Part shown: piece by piece, positions 8,542 through 16,459 of the stretch
How the letters are laid out: each line of letters starts with the position of its first letter
Numbering within the stretch: the first letter of the stretch is position 1
Assembly (NCBI GenBank): GCA_015520485.1
Contig: WAPX01000008.1
Span: 1 to 36,149 of the forward strand
Direction of reading: 5' to 3'
DNA length: 36,149 nt
Source: Archaeoglobaceae archaeon
Lineage (GTDB): Archaea > Halobacteriota > Archaeoglobi > Archaeoglobales > Archaeoglobaceae
Notes under the pieces: generated by a model
The model's input: the letters and a program-made list of their open reading frames with translations, nothing else
What the model was told of the DNA's origin: nothing
Database searches by the model: none
Translations under genes and position numbers: made by a program

Positions 8542-9687
8542 ATGAAACTCGTGGCAGAGGCTTTATCGCTCTCAGAACCTGCAGCCAGAAGGCTGTACAG
8601 AAGAAGCATTTTAAAACCCGCTTTCATACCTCACAAATTTTTTTCTGATATTGACGAAGCGTATTTGTTAGAAAAGAAATTTGGCAAGTATGAAGAAGGT
8701 ACTTTTATTGCCCTTTCTAACGGCAGGAGCTATCTGGCGAGGGGGTTCCCAAAAATAAAGAGAGCTCTGATTCTCGGAGAATGCGTGAAAAAACACTTCG
8801 AGAGCTGTGACGTGGCTGTTGAAGAAAAGATTAACGGATACAACGTGAGAATAATAAAAATAGGAAAGGAAATTTACGCGATAACGAGAAAAGGATACGT
8901 GTGCCCGTACACGACTGAAAGAGCGAGAGAAATTATAAACAGAGAGTTCTTCAAAGACTATCCCGAGTATATGCTTTGCTGTGAAGCTGCAGGGCTCGAA
9001 TCCCCTCATGTTCAAAAAGAAATTTATGGAAAGAGATTAAATTTTTATTTATTTGACGTAAGAAACACCAGAACGAATGAAGCTCTGAACGTTGAAAGGA
9101 AAATTGAAATCGCAGAAGAGTACGGTTTCAAGCTTGCGGAGGTTTTCGGTATATGGAGTGGAGACGAGCTCATGGATAACGCTTTCAGAGTTATTCGTAA
9201 ACTCGACGGGGAGGGAAGAGAGGGTATTGTGATGAAGGACGTTAACATGAGCAAACCGCCCGTGAAGTACACAACGTGCTACTGCAACTGCTCCGACCTG
9301 AACTACGCTTTCAGGTACTTCAACGACGTGGGCAGGGACTTCATGCTGACAAGAGCCGTGAGAGAGGGATTTCAGAGCTACGAACTCGATATCAGGGATG
9401 AAATGAAGAACGAAAGGTGTTTGAGACTCGGAAAAGCCATAGTAAATGGAGTTCTGGACAGCATAAACGAAGTGATTGAAGTGGGGAAGCTGTTCGAAAA
9501 AGCAAAACTGAGATTCAGAAGCGAGGAAGTCATGAATTTATTCATCGCACACACGAAAAAATTGACTAGAGCGGACTTCGAATACCTTGGAAAGGATGAA
9601 GAGGGATACCACATGCTGCTGCTGAAAAAAGAGAGGACAAGCACAGCAGACAGGATAAGACACCTGATTTCAGGTGGATTCTGGTAG
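8542..9687 (+). CDS. ATP-dependent RNA ligase, archaeal Rnl3 family
   Basis: This 381-residue protein has nucleotidyltransferase ligase motifs in order: motif I EEKINGYNVR with the adenylated lysine near residue 96, motif III FYLFDVR near 168, motif IV EGIVMKD near 227 and motif V PPVKYTT near 239. Length and the helical C-terminal region fit the homodimeric archaeal ligases of the MTH1221/Pab1020 type, which can circularise single-stranded RNA. The ATG at 8542 follows AAGGTGA that overlaps the stop of the four-CBS gene; a GTG two codons upstream is possible. The in vivo substrate of this family is not settled. Linkage to a CBS gene suggests nucleotide-dependent control. Confidence 0.88.
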   Translation: MKLVAEALSLSEPAARRLYRRSILKPAFIPHKFFSDIDEAYLLEKKFGKYEEGTFIALSNGRSYLARGFPKIKRALILGECVKKHFESCDVAVEEKINGYNVRIIKIGKEIYAITRKGYVCPYTTERAREIINREFFKDYPEYMLCCEAAGLESPHVQKEIYGKRLNFYLFDVRNTRTNEALNVERKIEIAEEYGFKLAEVFGIWSGDELMDNAFRVIRKLDGEGREGIVMKDVNMSKPPVKYTTCYCNCSDLNYAFRYFNDVGRDFMLTRAVREGFQSYELDIRDEMKNERCLRLGKAIVNGVLDSINEVIEVGKLFEKAKLRFRSEEVMNLFIAHTKKLTRADFEYLGKDEEGYHMLLLKKERTSTADRIRHLISGGFW

Positions 9688-9737
9688 CAGTGCGGCTGGA
9701 AAAGAGTTAAAATTTAAAATAGAAATTAAACAGGAAC

Positions 9738-10109
9738 TTAAAAACCAAGAAACTTCAGAACGGCCACACTTGCAAGAAAAGAGCAAAAATTGCAAACAGC
9801 ACTTATTCCTGTTGCAGTTAGACTGTCCAAGTCGCTTACTAAGGCTATTACAGCACCTTCAAAAATTATTTCCGGGAGTAGTATGACGAAGTAAAAAACT
9901 AGTGGACTGACGTTTGGAAATTTTACCACTATTAAAACTATTGCAAAGTAAGATAAAAATACTGCTGTAAAAACACCCCTAACGACTTTAGAAGAATTCA
10001 GATTTTTGCCTGCGGAAATCATCAATGCCACAAAAATTTCAGTCAGGAGGGATGCAAAAAACGTTAAAGGTATTACTTCAAACCATATTAAAATACCTGC
10101 TCTTGACAC
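9738..10109 (-). CDS. Small hydrophobic membrane protein of unknown function
   Basis: The 123-residue product is strongly hydrophobic, with about four predicted membrane helices (residues 5-30, 42-62, 67-92 and 100-121) and few charges. I do not recognise a family. The start would be a GTG at 10109 with no Shine-Dalgarno site. An ACTTAAATTTAG stretch about 25 bp upstream fits a leaderless archaeal promoter, which supports a real gene. It lies between the RNA ligase (convergent) and kptA (same strand, about 200 bp upstream). A chance hydrophobic frame in AT-rich DNA cannot be excluded. Confidence 0.55.
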   Translation of the reverse strand: MSRAGILIWFEVIPLTFFASLLTEIFVALMISAGKNLNSSKVVRGVFTAVFLSYFAIVLIVVKFPNVSPLVFYFVILLPEIIFEGAVIALVSDLDSLTATGISAVCNFCSFLASVAVLKFLGF

Positions 10110-10308
10110 GCATTAAATTTGATGTTCTAAATTTAAGTGTTTTTCTTATTTTTAGTTAGTTGGATCACAACCATTTTTTAAAGATCTGTAGGGAGAATAT
10201 CAGCATAGACTGCGTCAAAATAACAGCTCACTCCCACATCAACACAGTGCAACAAATTTTACTTTAAACCGAGCTGACTGGCTACAATATTAGCTCATCA
10301 GGTATAAG

Positions 10309-10899
10309 CTACCTGTACACACTTATGTACTCAGGAGGCACGTAATCCGTTGTTAGGACTTTACCCTTCCTCCGTATGGTGTATCCGTCTTTGAGCATCT
10401 TCCCGGCGTTTATCTTCAGAACCACTGGACATTTATCGTACCTTCTGCCAACCGTTACAGCATCGGATACGTTTTCGCAGAGGTGGACTTCTCTGCGTTT
10501 CATTGGCAGTAAACCTTTTTCAAGTATGGATTTCACAGCCTTTCTGCTCGTTCCGTGATAGAGCACGGGTGGTATCTCTCCTCCTTCACTCCAGTTAACG
10601 TCAACTTTCACGCTGTGCCCGTACCTCGCTCTTATCCTGCCGTCTGCCAGCTCAAATCTTCCCTTTGGATCTCTCTCAACGGTTTCTTTTATTATTCGCA
10701 TCGACTCTTCGCTGCTCAGGCGATACCTTTCGCCTACAACTCTTGCAACTTTTTCCAGCTCCACCCACCCGTATCTGTCCAGCCTGAGACCGAATTTATC
10801 GGGGAAATGCCTGAGTAGCCCACTCAGAAACCTGCTCACTCTATCCCGCATTTTGTTAAGGCCATCGCTTTCCTGACCCATCGTCATTAAAAACCACAT
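10309..10899 (-). CDS. kptA: RNA 2'-phosphotransferase KptA (Tpt1 family)
   Basis: KptA moves an internal RNA 2'-phosphate to NAD+, giving ADP-ribose 1'',2''-cyclic phosphate; in fungi this finishes tRNA splicing. Visible motifs are RFLSGLLRHFPDKFGL (Arg-His pair), RARYGHS, the NAD-binding LYHGTSRKAV and VHLCENVSDA, and a C-terminal PPEYIS. Total length is about 196 residues from the ATG at 10899, which sits about 28 bp after a TTTAAATTTTAAAG box. ATGs at 10887, 10881 and 10851 are alternatives, and the family core starts near the last. Archaeal tRNA splicing does not generate 2'-phosphates, so its substrate here is open; an ATP-dependent RNA ligase is encoded 0.6 kb away. Confidence 0.9.
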   Translation of the reverse strand: MWFLMTMGQESDGLNKMRDRVSRFLSGLLRHFPDKFGLRLDRYGWVELEKVARVVGERYRLSSEESMRIIKETVERDPKGRFELADGRIRARYGHSVKVDVNWSEGGEIPPVLYHGTSRKAVKSILEKGLLPMKRREVHLCENVSDAVTVGRRYDKCPVVLKINAGKMLKDGYTIRRKGKVLTTDYVPPEYISVYR

Positions 10900-10942
10900 A
10901 TCAGAAAAAGATTTTATTCCTTTAAAATTTAAAGCCAGACCA

Positions 10943-11440
10943 ATGTGGGGTAAAATTGTCGAAAAGTTTGAGAGGTACCCATCCCAGATTGCCGTTGCCA
11001 AGGAGTTTCTCAGACTTGGAATAAGTATCAGGAACGGAAAAGCTTACTGCGATAATATAGAGCTTGTGCCTGCAAAAATTGCCGAAGCTGTGGGCGTGGA
11101 CAGAAAGGTCGTGATTTCAGCAATTCAGAACATAGAGAGCGATAAGGAGCTGAAACAGGTTTTCTCTTCCCTGAAACCGGTGGCAAACATAACAGAGGTT
11201 GCGAGGATAATGGGCTGCGGGGTTCTGGAAGTTTACGCTGAAAGCCAGAAGGTTGGCATAGTCGCCGCCATAACGGGAATCCTTGCGAGAGAGAACATAT
11301 CGATCAGGTACATTCTTGGAGAGGATCCGGAAATAAGCGTCGAATCAAAGCTGACGGTGGTTACCGATTCGAAAATTCCAGGCAGACTCGTCGATGAGTT
11401 CCTCAAGGTTGACGGAGTGGAAAAAATAGTTATATCCTGA
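10943..11440 (+). CDS. ACT-domain regulator, COG2061 type (predicted homoserine dehydrogenase regulator)
   Basis: The 165-residue protein has an N-terminal helix-turn-helix-like part (PAKIAEAVGVDRKVVISAI near residue 45) and a C-terminal ACT domain (GIVAAITGILARENISIR near 108 through KLTVVTD). The opening MWGKIVEKFERYP and overall pattern match archaeal COG2061 proteins, which are predicted amino-acid-binding regulators, often next to homoserine dehydrogenase. No hom gene is in this window, so it is an orphan here. It is divergent from kptA with about 43 bp between starts; a GATTTTATTCC box lies about 30 bp before the ATG. The ligand is unknown. Confidence 0.8.
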   Translation: MWGKIVEKFERYPSQIAVAKEFLRLGISIRNGKAYCDNIELVPAKIAEAVGVDRKVVISAIQNIESDKELKQVFSSLKPVANITEVARIMGCGVLEVYAESQKVGIVAAITGILARENISIRYILGEDPEISVESKLTVVTDSKIPGRLVDEFLKVDGVEKIVIS

Positions 11441-11454
11441 TGGTTTTATTCTAA

Positions 11455-12213
11455 TTAGCCTTTCAAATTTTTTAGCAGTTTTTCAAACCTTTCAGCGTCC
11501 CTGCACATCGTTGTGTTATTGAACATCACGTACGTTCTTTCTGAGCCAATCTTCGTAACGTAATCCTTTAACCACTCTAACTCTCTGTCATCGTAAACGT
11601 GTTTGTAGTTCAACCTGCCGTACTTGCCTTCTCTGCAGTTTAAACCGTAGCCGTGAAGCCTGAAATAAGAAACATCTCTCTCTAGCGCCGGATTTTCGGC
11701 GAAGGGATCGACGCAGTGAACGAGATTTGCTCTCTCGCAGACTCTTCTAACTCCCTCCGGACTCCACCCTCTCGGCTCCCAGACAAAAGTGTAGTTCAAA
11801 CTACCGATAGTGGAAAAGAACTGCACCACTCTCTCCGAGTTTTCTTCAGTCTCCCTGAAAGAAGGGGGCGTTTGAAAAACTATGATTTTTGCTCTGAGCG
11901 CGTCTGCGATCTCTCTCGTCTTTTCCCACGCCTCTATTACTGCCTCGCTGAGTCTGAAGTATCCACAGTTTACACCCGAATAGTTTAACCCTGCCTTTCT
12001 GTACGTTGGACTGCTCGGCGGGTGTGTTATCACCTGCCATGCTTTAATCGTGAATTCGAAGTCCGAATTGATTGCCAGAGCTTTCTCTTTCCACCTCTTC
12101 GCAGTCTCTACCTTTGGAGGTTTGTAAAACGTTTTTTGCACTTCAATGGCTTTATACTTCCTGAAGTACTTGTCCATCGAGGTGCAGAAACCACAGCAGC
12201 CCACGATTATCAT
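11455..12213 (-). CDS. DUF72 (YecE-like) TIM-barrel protein
   Basis: This 252-residue protein shows the hallmarks of DUF72: an N-terminal VGCCGF segment, YKAIEVQKTFYKPP near residue 20, FTIKAWQVITHP near 55, IIVFQTPPSF near 110, FVWEPRGW near 147 and YFRLHGYG near 183, ending with YVMFNNT. The family folds as a TIM barrel and has no firmly assigned reaction. Length is normal. The gene is convergent with the ACT regulator and has its own upstream region. Start at the ATG at 12213, preceded by GGGGTAG. Confidence 0.88.
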   Translation of the reverse strand: MIIVGCCGFCTSMDKYFRKYKAIEVQKTFYKPPKVETAKRWKEKALAINSDFEFTIKAWQVITHPPSSPTYRKAGLNYSGVNCGYFRLSEAVIEAWEKTREIADALRAKIIVFQTPPSFRETEENSERVVQFFSTIGSLNYTFVWEPRGWSPEGVRRVCERANLVHCVDPFAENPALERDVSYFRLHGYGLNCREGKYGRLNYKHVYDDRELEWLKDYVTKIGSERTYVMFNNTTMCRDAERFEKLLKNLKG

Positions 12214-12454
12214 TGCACTCTACCCCTGCAGTTCTATACAATCATGCATTGTACTCTCGAAGTTCAGCAAGGAAAATATTAACGTTTCTCATATCACTTT
12301 ATTTACCTTCTAAATTATTAATTCGGTAACTAAATTTTTAATTAATTAATTTAAACATTGTACTGTGTTTTAATCTGAAAAATCGCATCCGGTATCGAAT
12401 TAGTTTAAAATTTAAATTAGTAAAACTTATTTAGTTTGAGGTGTAACAGAACTC

Positions 12455-12928
12455 ATGCTTGATAGTATATTGCATCCAACAGACTTTTCGGATTGTTCCA
12501 CCAAGACTTTCGAATACGTAAAGGCATTGTGCAGGAGTGGAATCTCTAAAAAAGCGATTATACTCCATGTCGTCAACAGGAAAAGAGTGGAAAGTATGGC
12601 TCAAGGAGTTGCCTGGTTTGGAGAAACAGCCTTAGAATTTGAGAAGGAGTTTAAGGAAAGACTAACACGTGAGGCTGAGGAAAAACTCGAGAAGCTGGCT
12701 GAAGAGTTAAGGGCAGACTGTGCTGACGTGAAAACGCTGGTTAAATACGGAAATCCTGTAAAGCTGATTCTCAAAACCGCAGAAGAGGAGAACGTTTCTG
12801 TAATAGTTATCGGTTCACACGGTAGAAGCAACTTTGAAGAGGTTTTGCTCGGTTCGGTTTCAGAGGGGGTTGTCAGAAAAGCGAAAGTACCGGTTATGGT
12901 GGTAAAAAGAGATGTGAAAATAGATTAA
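12455..12928 (+). CDS. Universal stress protein (UspA family)
   Basis: The 157-residue product is a single Usp domain. The N-terminal ILHPTDFSD carries the conserved Asp, and the C-terminal GSHGRSNFEEVLLGSVSEGV fits the ATP-binding pattern G-2X-G-9X-G-S, so it is probably an ATP-binding UspA of the MJ0577 type. VPVMVVKR closes the domain as usual. GAGGTG lies 12 nt before the ATG, rather far, and AT-rich promoter DNA precedes it. The gene ends one base before the end of the convergent PIN-ATPase gene. Its role is stress signalling by family membership only. Confidence 0.9.
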   Translation: MLDSILHPTDFSDCSTKTFEYVKALCRSGISKKAIILHVVNRKRVESMAQGVAWFGETALEFEKEFKERLTREAEEKLEKLAEELRADCADVKTLVKYGNPVKLILKTAEEENVSVIVIGSHGRSNFEEVLLGSVSEGVVRKAKVPVMVVKRDVKID

Positions 12929-12929
12929 G

Positions 12930-14708
12930 CTAGCACCTCACATATATGCTTTCTCCCTTTGAGAGAGCAGATTTTATTATTTTTCCAGCTTCTCTATCTT
13001 TTCTAACTTTTATTGTGCCCTTCCTGCCAACTGATGCTGTGAACAGGTATTCGTCTCCCGCGTAAACGCTCACTCTTCTGCCCTCAAGCCCTTCCACGTG
13101 CAAAATCCAGTGTTTTTTGCTCTCCTCCACAACCACCGGAATCTTTTCCTCCATCGGCTGGACATCGATACTCATTTTCAGGCTGTCTTCAATCTTCTTT
13201 ATTCTTCTACCCTTCTTTCCGAGCAGCGGTGGTATTTCATCTGGAGGAACTTTGATTACAGCCCTGTTACTGCTCAAAACTTCAACTTCGTAATTCGAAA
13301 CGTAAGGACTTACAGCTCTTTCCACGTTCTTTTTTATTTTCTCTGCTTCTCCGGCGTCCATTTTTATGGGCATTACAACTACCTGCTCGCCGTACGTGTA
13401 TATCTCGTACTCAACTTCTTTGCTCTCGAAGTCGATAACTTCTATGACCGGCCTTGCGAGGTCAGCCTCAAACATTCCGTGAGGCACTTTAACTGTAAAC
13501 CTGAGCTCGTAAACCCGCTCGACTCTGCCAGAATCTATGAATATGACTGTGTCCACGACCTGAGGTATCATACCGAGCTCAACTCTGCCTATCATTCTCT
13601 GAACTGCGTCTATGGCTCTTGTAGCGTGTGTGACTCCTATCATGCCCACTCCAGCTAAGCGCATGTCTGCAAACACCTGAAAGTCTTCAGACCTCCTGAG
13701 CTCGTCGTATATCGTGTAATCAGGCCTTACGAGTAACAGCACATCTGCGGTCAGCCTCATGTCTCCTTCCAGCGGTGCGTACTGCGTTATCTCGTCTCTG
13801 ACCATTAAGTCTCTCGGGCTTTCCATGGTTTTGACTATGTAACCTCTGTCCATTAGGTAATCTGCAACACTCGCAGCAAAGGTTGATTTTCCTGCTCCCG
13901 GTGGACCTGCTATCAGAATTCCTCTCTGCCTCTCCACAAACCTCTTTTTGAGTTCTTCACTCAAACCGTAATCGTCTATGCTCAGCTTGACGACGGGTCT
14001 GACTGCCGTTATTTCCATTCTATCCGCAAAAGGCTTTTCAGCTATTGCTATTCTCAGGTCTCTGAGCTGAACCACGGTAACGCCCTCTCTCTCTATTTCT
14101 ATAGTGCTCTCCTCATCCTGCCTCGCAGCTTCAAGGATTTCGTGAGCTATTTCCTGCAGGTCATGCATGGTCATGGGGTCTTCTCCGATCTCCACGAGCT
14201 TCAGCTGACCAACTCTACCCCTCTTGGCGTACGGTTTTACACCCTCTCTCAGGTGAACGCTGGCCGTATCCTCAGTGAAAAAGCTCATTATTATGGTATC
14301 CTCCGGCTTTATCCTTTCCTGCCTTACGTAAATCGCTTTAATACCCTTGGCGAGAGCCACTGTGTACTGAACTCTGTCGCTCGTAATCAGGACAGCATCT
14401 TCGTCCTCAGCGACTTTTCTTATTATTGCGTCTATTTCTCCTGCTTTTGCCAGTTTTATCTGCTCCGGATTCGGTCTTTCTCCGAGAAACAGCAGAGATA
14501 TACCCTTTGTCTTGCAGATCTCTCTTATCCTTGCAACCTCCTCCAGCCCCTGAATTCCGGTTAGCTTCCCCTTATTGGCCTGAGCCTCAAGCTCAGCTAT
14601 CGCTGCTTCGGGAACTATTATAACGCTCCCCTCCTCAAAATCTCCTCTTTCGAGCATCTGGGAAATTCTACCATCTATGAGTACGCTCGTGTCAGTAACG
14701 TACTTCAT
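12930..14708 (-). CDS. PIN-ATPase-KH protein (COG1855 family)
   Basis: The 592-residue protein has three parts: an N-terminal PIN domain with acidic residues (YVTDTSVLIDG, IDAIIRKVAEDEDAVLITSDR), a PilT/VirB11-like ATPase with Walker A GPPGAGKST near residue 270, and a C-terminal KH RNA-binding segment (PPLLGKKGRRIKKIEDS near 508). This order is conserved in archaea. The PIN domain suggests ribonuclease activity and the ATPase an RNA or RNP remodelling role. The ATG at 14708 follows AAGGTGGT at 4-nt spacing; the preceding GTG codon is an alternative. It lies 21 nt after hisI, so both are probably co-transcribed. The cellular role is not established. Confidence 0.9.
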   Translation of the reverse strand: MKYVTDTSVLIDGRISQMLERGDFEEGSVIIVPEAAIAELEAQANKGKLTGIQGLEEVARIREICKTKGISLLFLGERPNPEQIKLAKAGEIDAIIRKVAEDEDAVLITSDRVQYTVALAKGIKAIYVRQERIKPEDTIIMSFFTEDTASVHLREGVKPYAKRGRVGQLKLVEIGEDPMTMHDLQEIAHEILEAARQDEESTIEIEREGVTVVQLRDLRIAIAEKPFADRMEITAVRPVVKLSIDDYGLSEELKKRFVERQRGILIAGPPGAGKSTFAASVADYLMDRGYIVKTMESPRDLMVRDEITQYAPLEGDMRLTADVLLLVRPDYTIYDELRRSEDFQVFADMRLAGVGMIGVTHATRAIDAVQRMIGRVELGMIPQVVDTVIFIDSGRVERVYELRFTVKVPHGMFEADLARPVIEVIDFESKEVEYEIYTYGEQVVVMPIKMDAGEAEKIKKNVERAVSPYVSNYEVEVLSSNRAVIKVPPDEIPPLLGKKGRRIKKIEDSLKMSIDVQPMEEKIPVVVEESKKHWILHVEGLEGRRVSVYAGDEYLFTASVGRKGTIKVRKDREAGKIIKSALSKGESIYVRC

Positions 14709-14729
14709 CACACCACCTTTGTACCAGTT

Positions 14730-15053
14730 TCACATTTTTTCACAGTCCCAGCTAAACTTCCTGAAAAAACAGGTGTAGTTTCCCGTGTGACAGGCGTTGC
14801 CCTTCTGTTTGACTATGTACAGTACAGCGTCGCAGTCGCAGTCAACTCTTACCTCCACAACTTTCTGCAGGTTCCCGGAGGTTTCTCCTTTTTTCCAGAG
14901 TTTCTGCCTGCTCCTGCTCCAGTAGTGAGCGTAACCAGTCTCTACTGTCTTTTTTAAAGCCTCCTCGTTAGCGTAAGCGAGCATGAGCACTTCTTTCGTA
15001 TCAGCATCCTGCACCACTACCGGAACGAGTCCCCTTTCATCAAACTTGATCAT
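14730..15053 (-). CDS. hisI: Phosphoribosyl-AMP cyclohydrolase HisI
   Basis: The 107-residue enzyme opens the adenine ring of phosphoribosyl-AMP in histidine synthesis. Key segments are [21 protein letters not shown], the metal site [13 protein letters not shown] and [11 protein letters not shown], all in place. It is the stand-alone form without HisE. No ribosome site precedes the ATG at 15053, but a TATA-like CTTATAAATCC is centred about 29 bp upstream, so it is probably leaderless. It heads a two-gene operon with the PIN-ATPase gene. Confidence 0.95.
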   Translation of the reverse strand: MIKFDERGLVPVVVQDADTKEVLMLAYANEEALKKTVETGYAHYWSRSRQKLWKKGETSGNLQKVVEVRVDCDCDAVLYIVKQKGNACHTGNYTCFFRKFSWDCEKM

Positions 15054-15076
15054 GGTTTACAGTTAAATTGGTAAAG

Positions 15077-15086
15077 GATTTATAAG
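15077..15086. promoter_or_regulatory. TATA-like box shared by divergent hisI and KaiC-like gene
   Basis: ATTTATAAG is centred near 15082. The hisI start codon lies about 29 bp to the left and the KaiC-like ATG about 30 bp to the right. Both distances fit leaderless archaeal transcription, and neither gene has a Shine-Dalgarno site. One near-palindromic box could therefore serve both directions. This is a spacing argument, not a measured promoter. Confidence 0.5.
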
Positions 15087-15111
15087 TTGCGTGAGACTTT
15101 AGTTGACCGCT

Positions 15112-15816
15112 ATGAGAAGTTTTAAAACCGGTGTTGTCACAATAGATGGTCAGCTCAGAGGCGGCATACCTGAAAGCAGCGTTGTTCTGGTTCTCGAAGA
15201 TCCGGGAGCAGGAGGGGAGATTCTCACATACCACTTTACGGTTGAAGGTGTGAAGTCTGGCGAAAAAGTTCTCTACGTAACGACTGACGAACCTGCCGAG
15301 TACATTCTGAAAGATTTGATAGAAATGGCCGGTAGTGATGCGGAAAAAGTTAAAACCAACGTAAAATTCTTAGATTTCGTTTCTGGAAGAATTTTTACAC
15401 CTGCAAAAATTAAGGAGTGTTTAAAAAAAAGGTACGATCCATTTAATGCCCTGAGAAACACCCTGAACACACAAAATTTTGACAGAGTGGTCATAAACAA
15501 TCTAACTTACTTTTTCCTTCACTACCCGAGTAAGGATGTAATACAGCTTGTTGAGGATTTTTCTCACTACGCTAAGAGAGATAAGTCAGTTTTTCTTGTA
15601 CTCATGACGAAGGGTATGCTCGATTCAAAAGTAGAAACAACGGTCAAACACATTGCAGATGCTGTTATGGAGATGACAATAAAAGAAATGGAAAACGAAG
15701 TGCAGAGGAGGTTGAAGTTTATAAAGTTAAAAAGAGCTATAGTACCCAAGATAATACTTAGATATGATCTTTCAGATAGAGGAATAGTGATGGAATCTGT
15801 GATGAGAGTTCTTTAA
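15112..15816 (+). CDS. KaiC/RadA-like RecA-superfamily protein with degenerate Walker A
   Basis: The 234-residue protein follows the KaiC fold pattern: TGVVTIDGQLRGGIPESSVVLVLEDPGAGGEIL at the start, KVLYVTTDEPAEY near residue 62 and a Walker B-like FDRVVINNLTYF near 123. In the P-loop the consensus Lys-Ser/Thr is replaced (PGAGGE), so ATP hydrolysis is doubtful. The ATG at 15112 is about 30 bp from a TATA-like box; a TTG three codons earlier is less likely. A second protein with a similarly broken loop is encoded at 26074-26691. Related archaeal proteins are annotated only as KaiC-like or signal-transduction ATPases. Function unknown. Confidence 0.72.
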   Translation: MRSFKTGVVTIDGQLRGGIPESSVVLVLEDPGAGGEILTYHFTVEGVKSGEKVLYVTTDEPAEYILKDLIEMAGSDAEKVKTNVKFLDFVSGRIFTPAKIKECLKKRYDPFNALRNTLNTQNFDRVVINNLTYFFLHYPSKDVIQLVEDFSHYAKRDKSVFLVLMTKGMLDSKVETTVKHIADAVMEMTIKEMENEVQRRLKFIKLKRAIVPKIILRYDLSDRGIVMESVMRVL

Positions 15817-15891
15817 TTTAAATTAATACAATTTATAAATTTCTCAAGACTATAAATTCCATAAACTTCTGGATTCTTTAAACCCTCAGAA

Positions 15892-16335
15892 TTATGGTTT
15901 TTCAAACATCTCTTTAATGTAGGGGCATCTCAATCTCTTTCTCTTTTCAAGCAGTATTTTACACAGCTCTCTTGCACTGTCAACAACATCGCTTCTGCTG
16001 GCGGCATCCTCAAGCTCAAACCAGCGCACATCAACTGCATCTCCTCCAGCTGACAGATTCCTGCTATTTTTGACTTCGGCCATAAAGTCAACGATTACGT
16101 AGTGCTTTCCTTCCCTTATAACCTCTGCCACGCAAACGACATCACCAACTTCAACGTCTACACAGCACTCTTCCAACATTTCCCTTTTTACAGCTTTCTC
16201 TAACGTTTCTCCATGCTCAACCCTTCCTCCGGGAATTGACCAGAAACCCCTTGCAGGTTTGTGCCCCCTCCTTACAAGCAGTATTTTGTTGTCTTTCAGA
16301 ACAACTCCACCTATGCACAGCTCGCTAACAGCCAT
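15892..16335 (-). CDS. Nudix hydrolase (first of two)
   Basis: The 147-residue protein has a Nudix box at about residues 36-58 (GGRVEHGETLEKAVKREMLEE), with the catalytic REMLEE intact. The consensus glycine after EE-x is replaced by cysteine (EECCV). The protein begins with the usual strand VLKDNKILLVRRGHKPARG and ends with a basic tail (KRKRLRCPYIKEMF). Substrates in this family are nucleoside diphosphates linked to another group; which one cannot be read from sequence. It stands alone, convergent with the KaiC-like gene. Confidence 0.88.
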   Translation of the reverse strand: MAVSELCIGGVVLKDNKILLVRRGHKPARGFWSIPGGRVEHGETLEKAVKREMLEECCVDVEVGDVVCVAEVIREGKHYVIVDFMAEVKNSRNLSAGGDAVDVRWFELEDAASRSDVVDSARELCKILLEKRKRLRCPYIKEMFEKP

Positions 16336-16459
16336 GCAAGCGCTTTTCGGCTGCTTTTAATAAGTTTTTAATTTTTAATTTTTCAGGATTTCAGTTTCGG
16401 CTGTTTGACAGGACTGATTCGGGAATATATATTTATATCCTGATATCGAAACATCAGAT

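Noticed and set aside
12290-12430. Very AT-rich stretch as a replication origin
   Set aside because: No repeated ORB-like motifs, no cdc6/orc1 gene and no dyads; it looks like promoter DNA for the usp gene.
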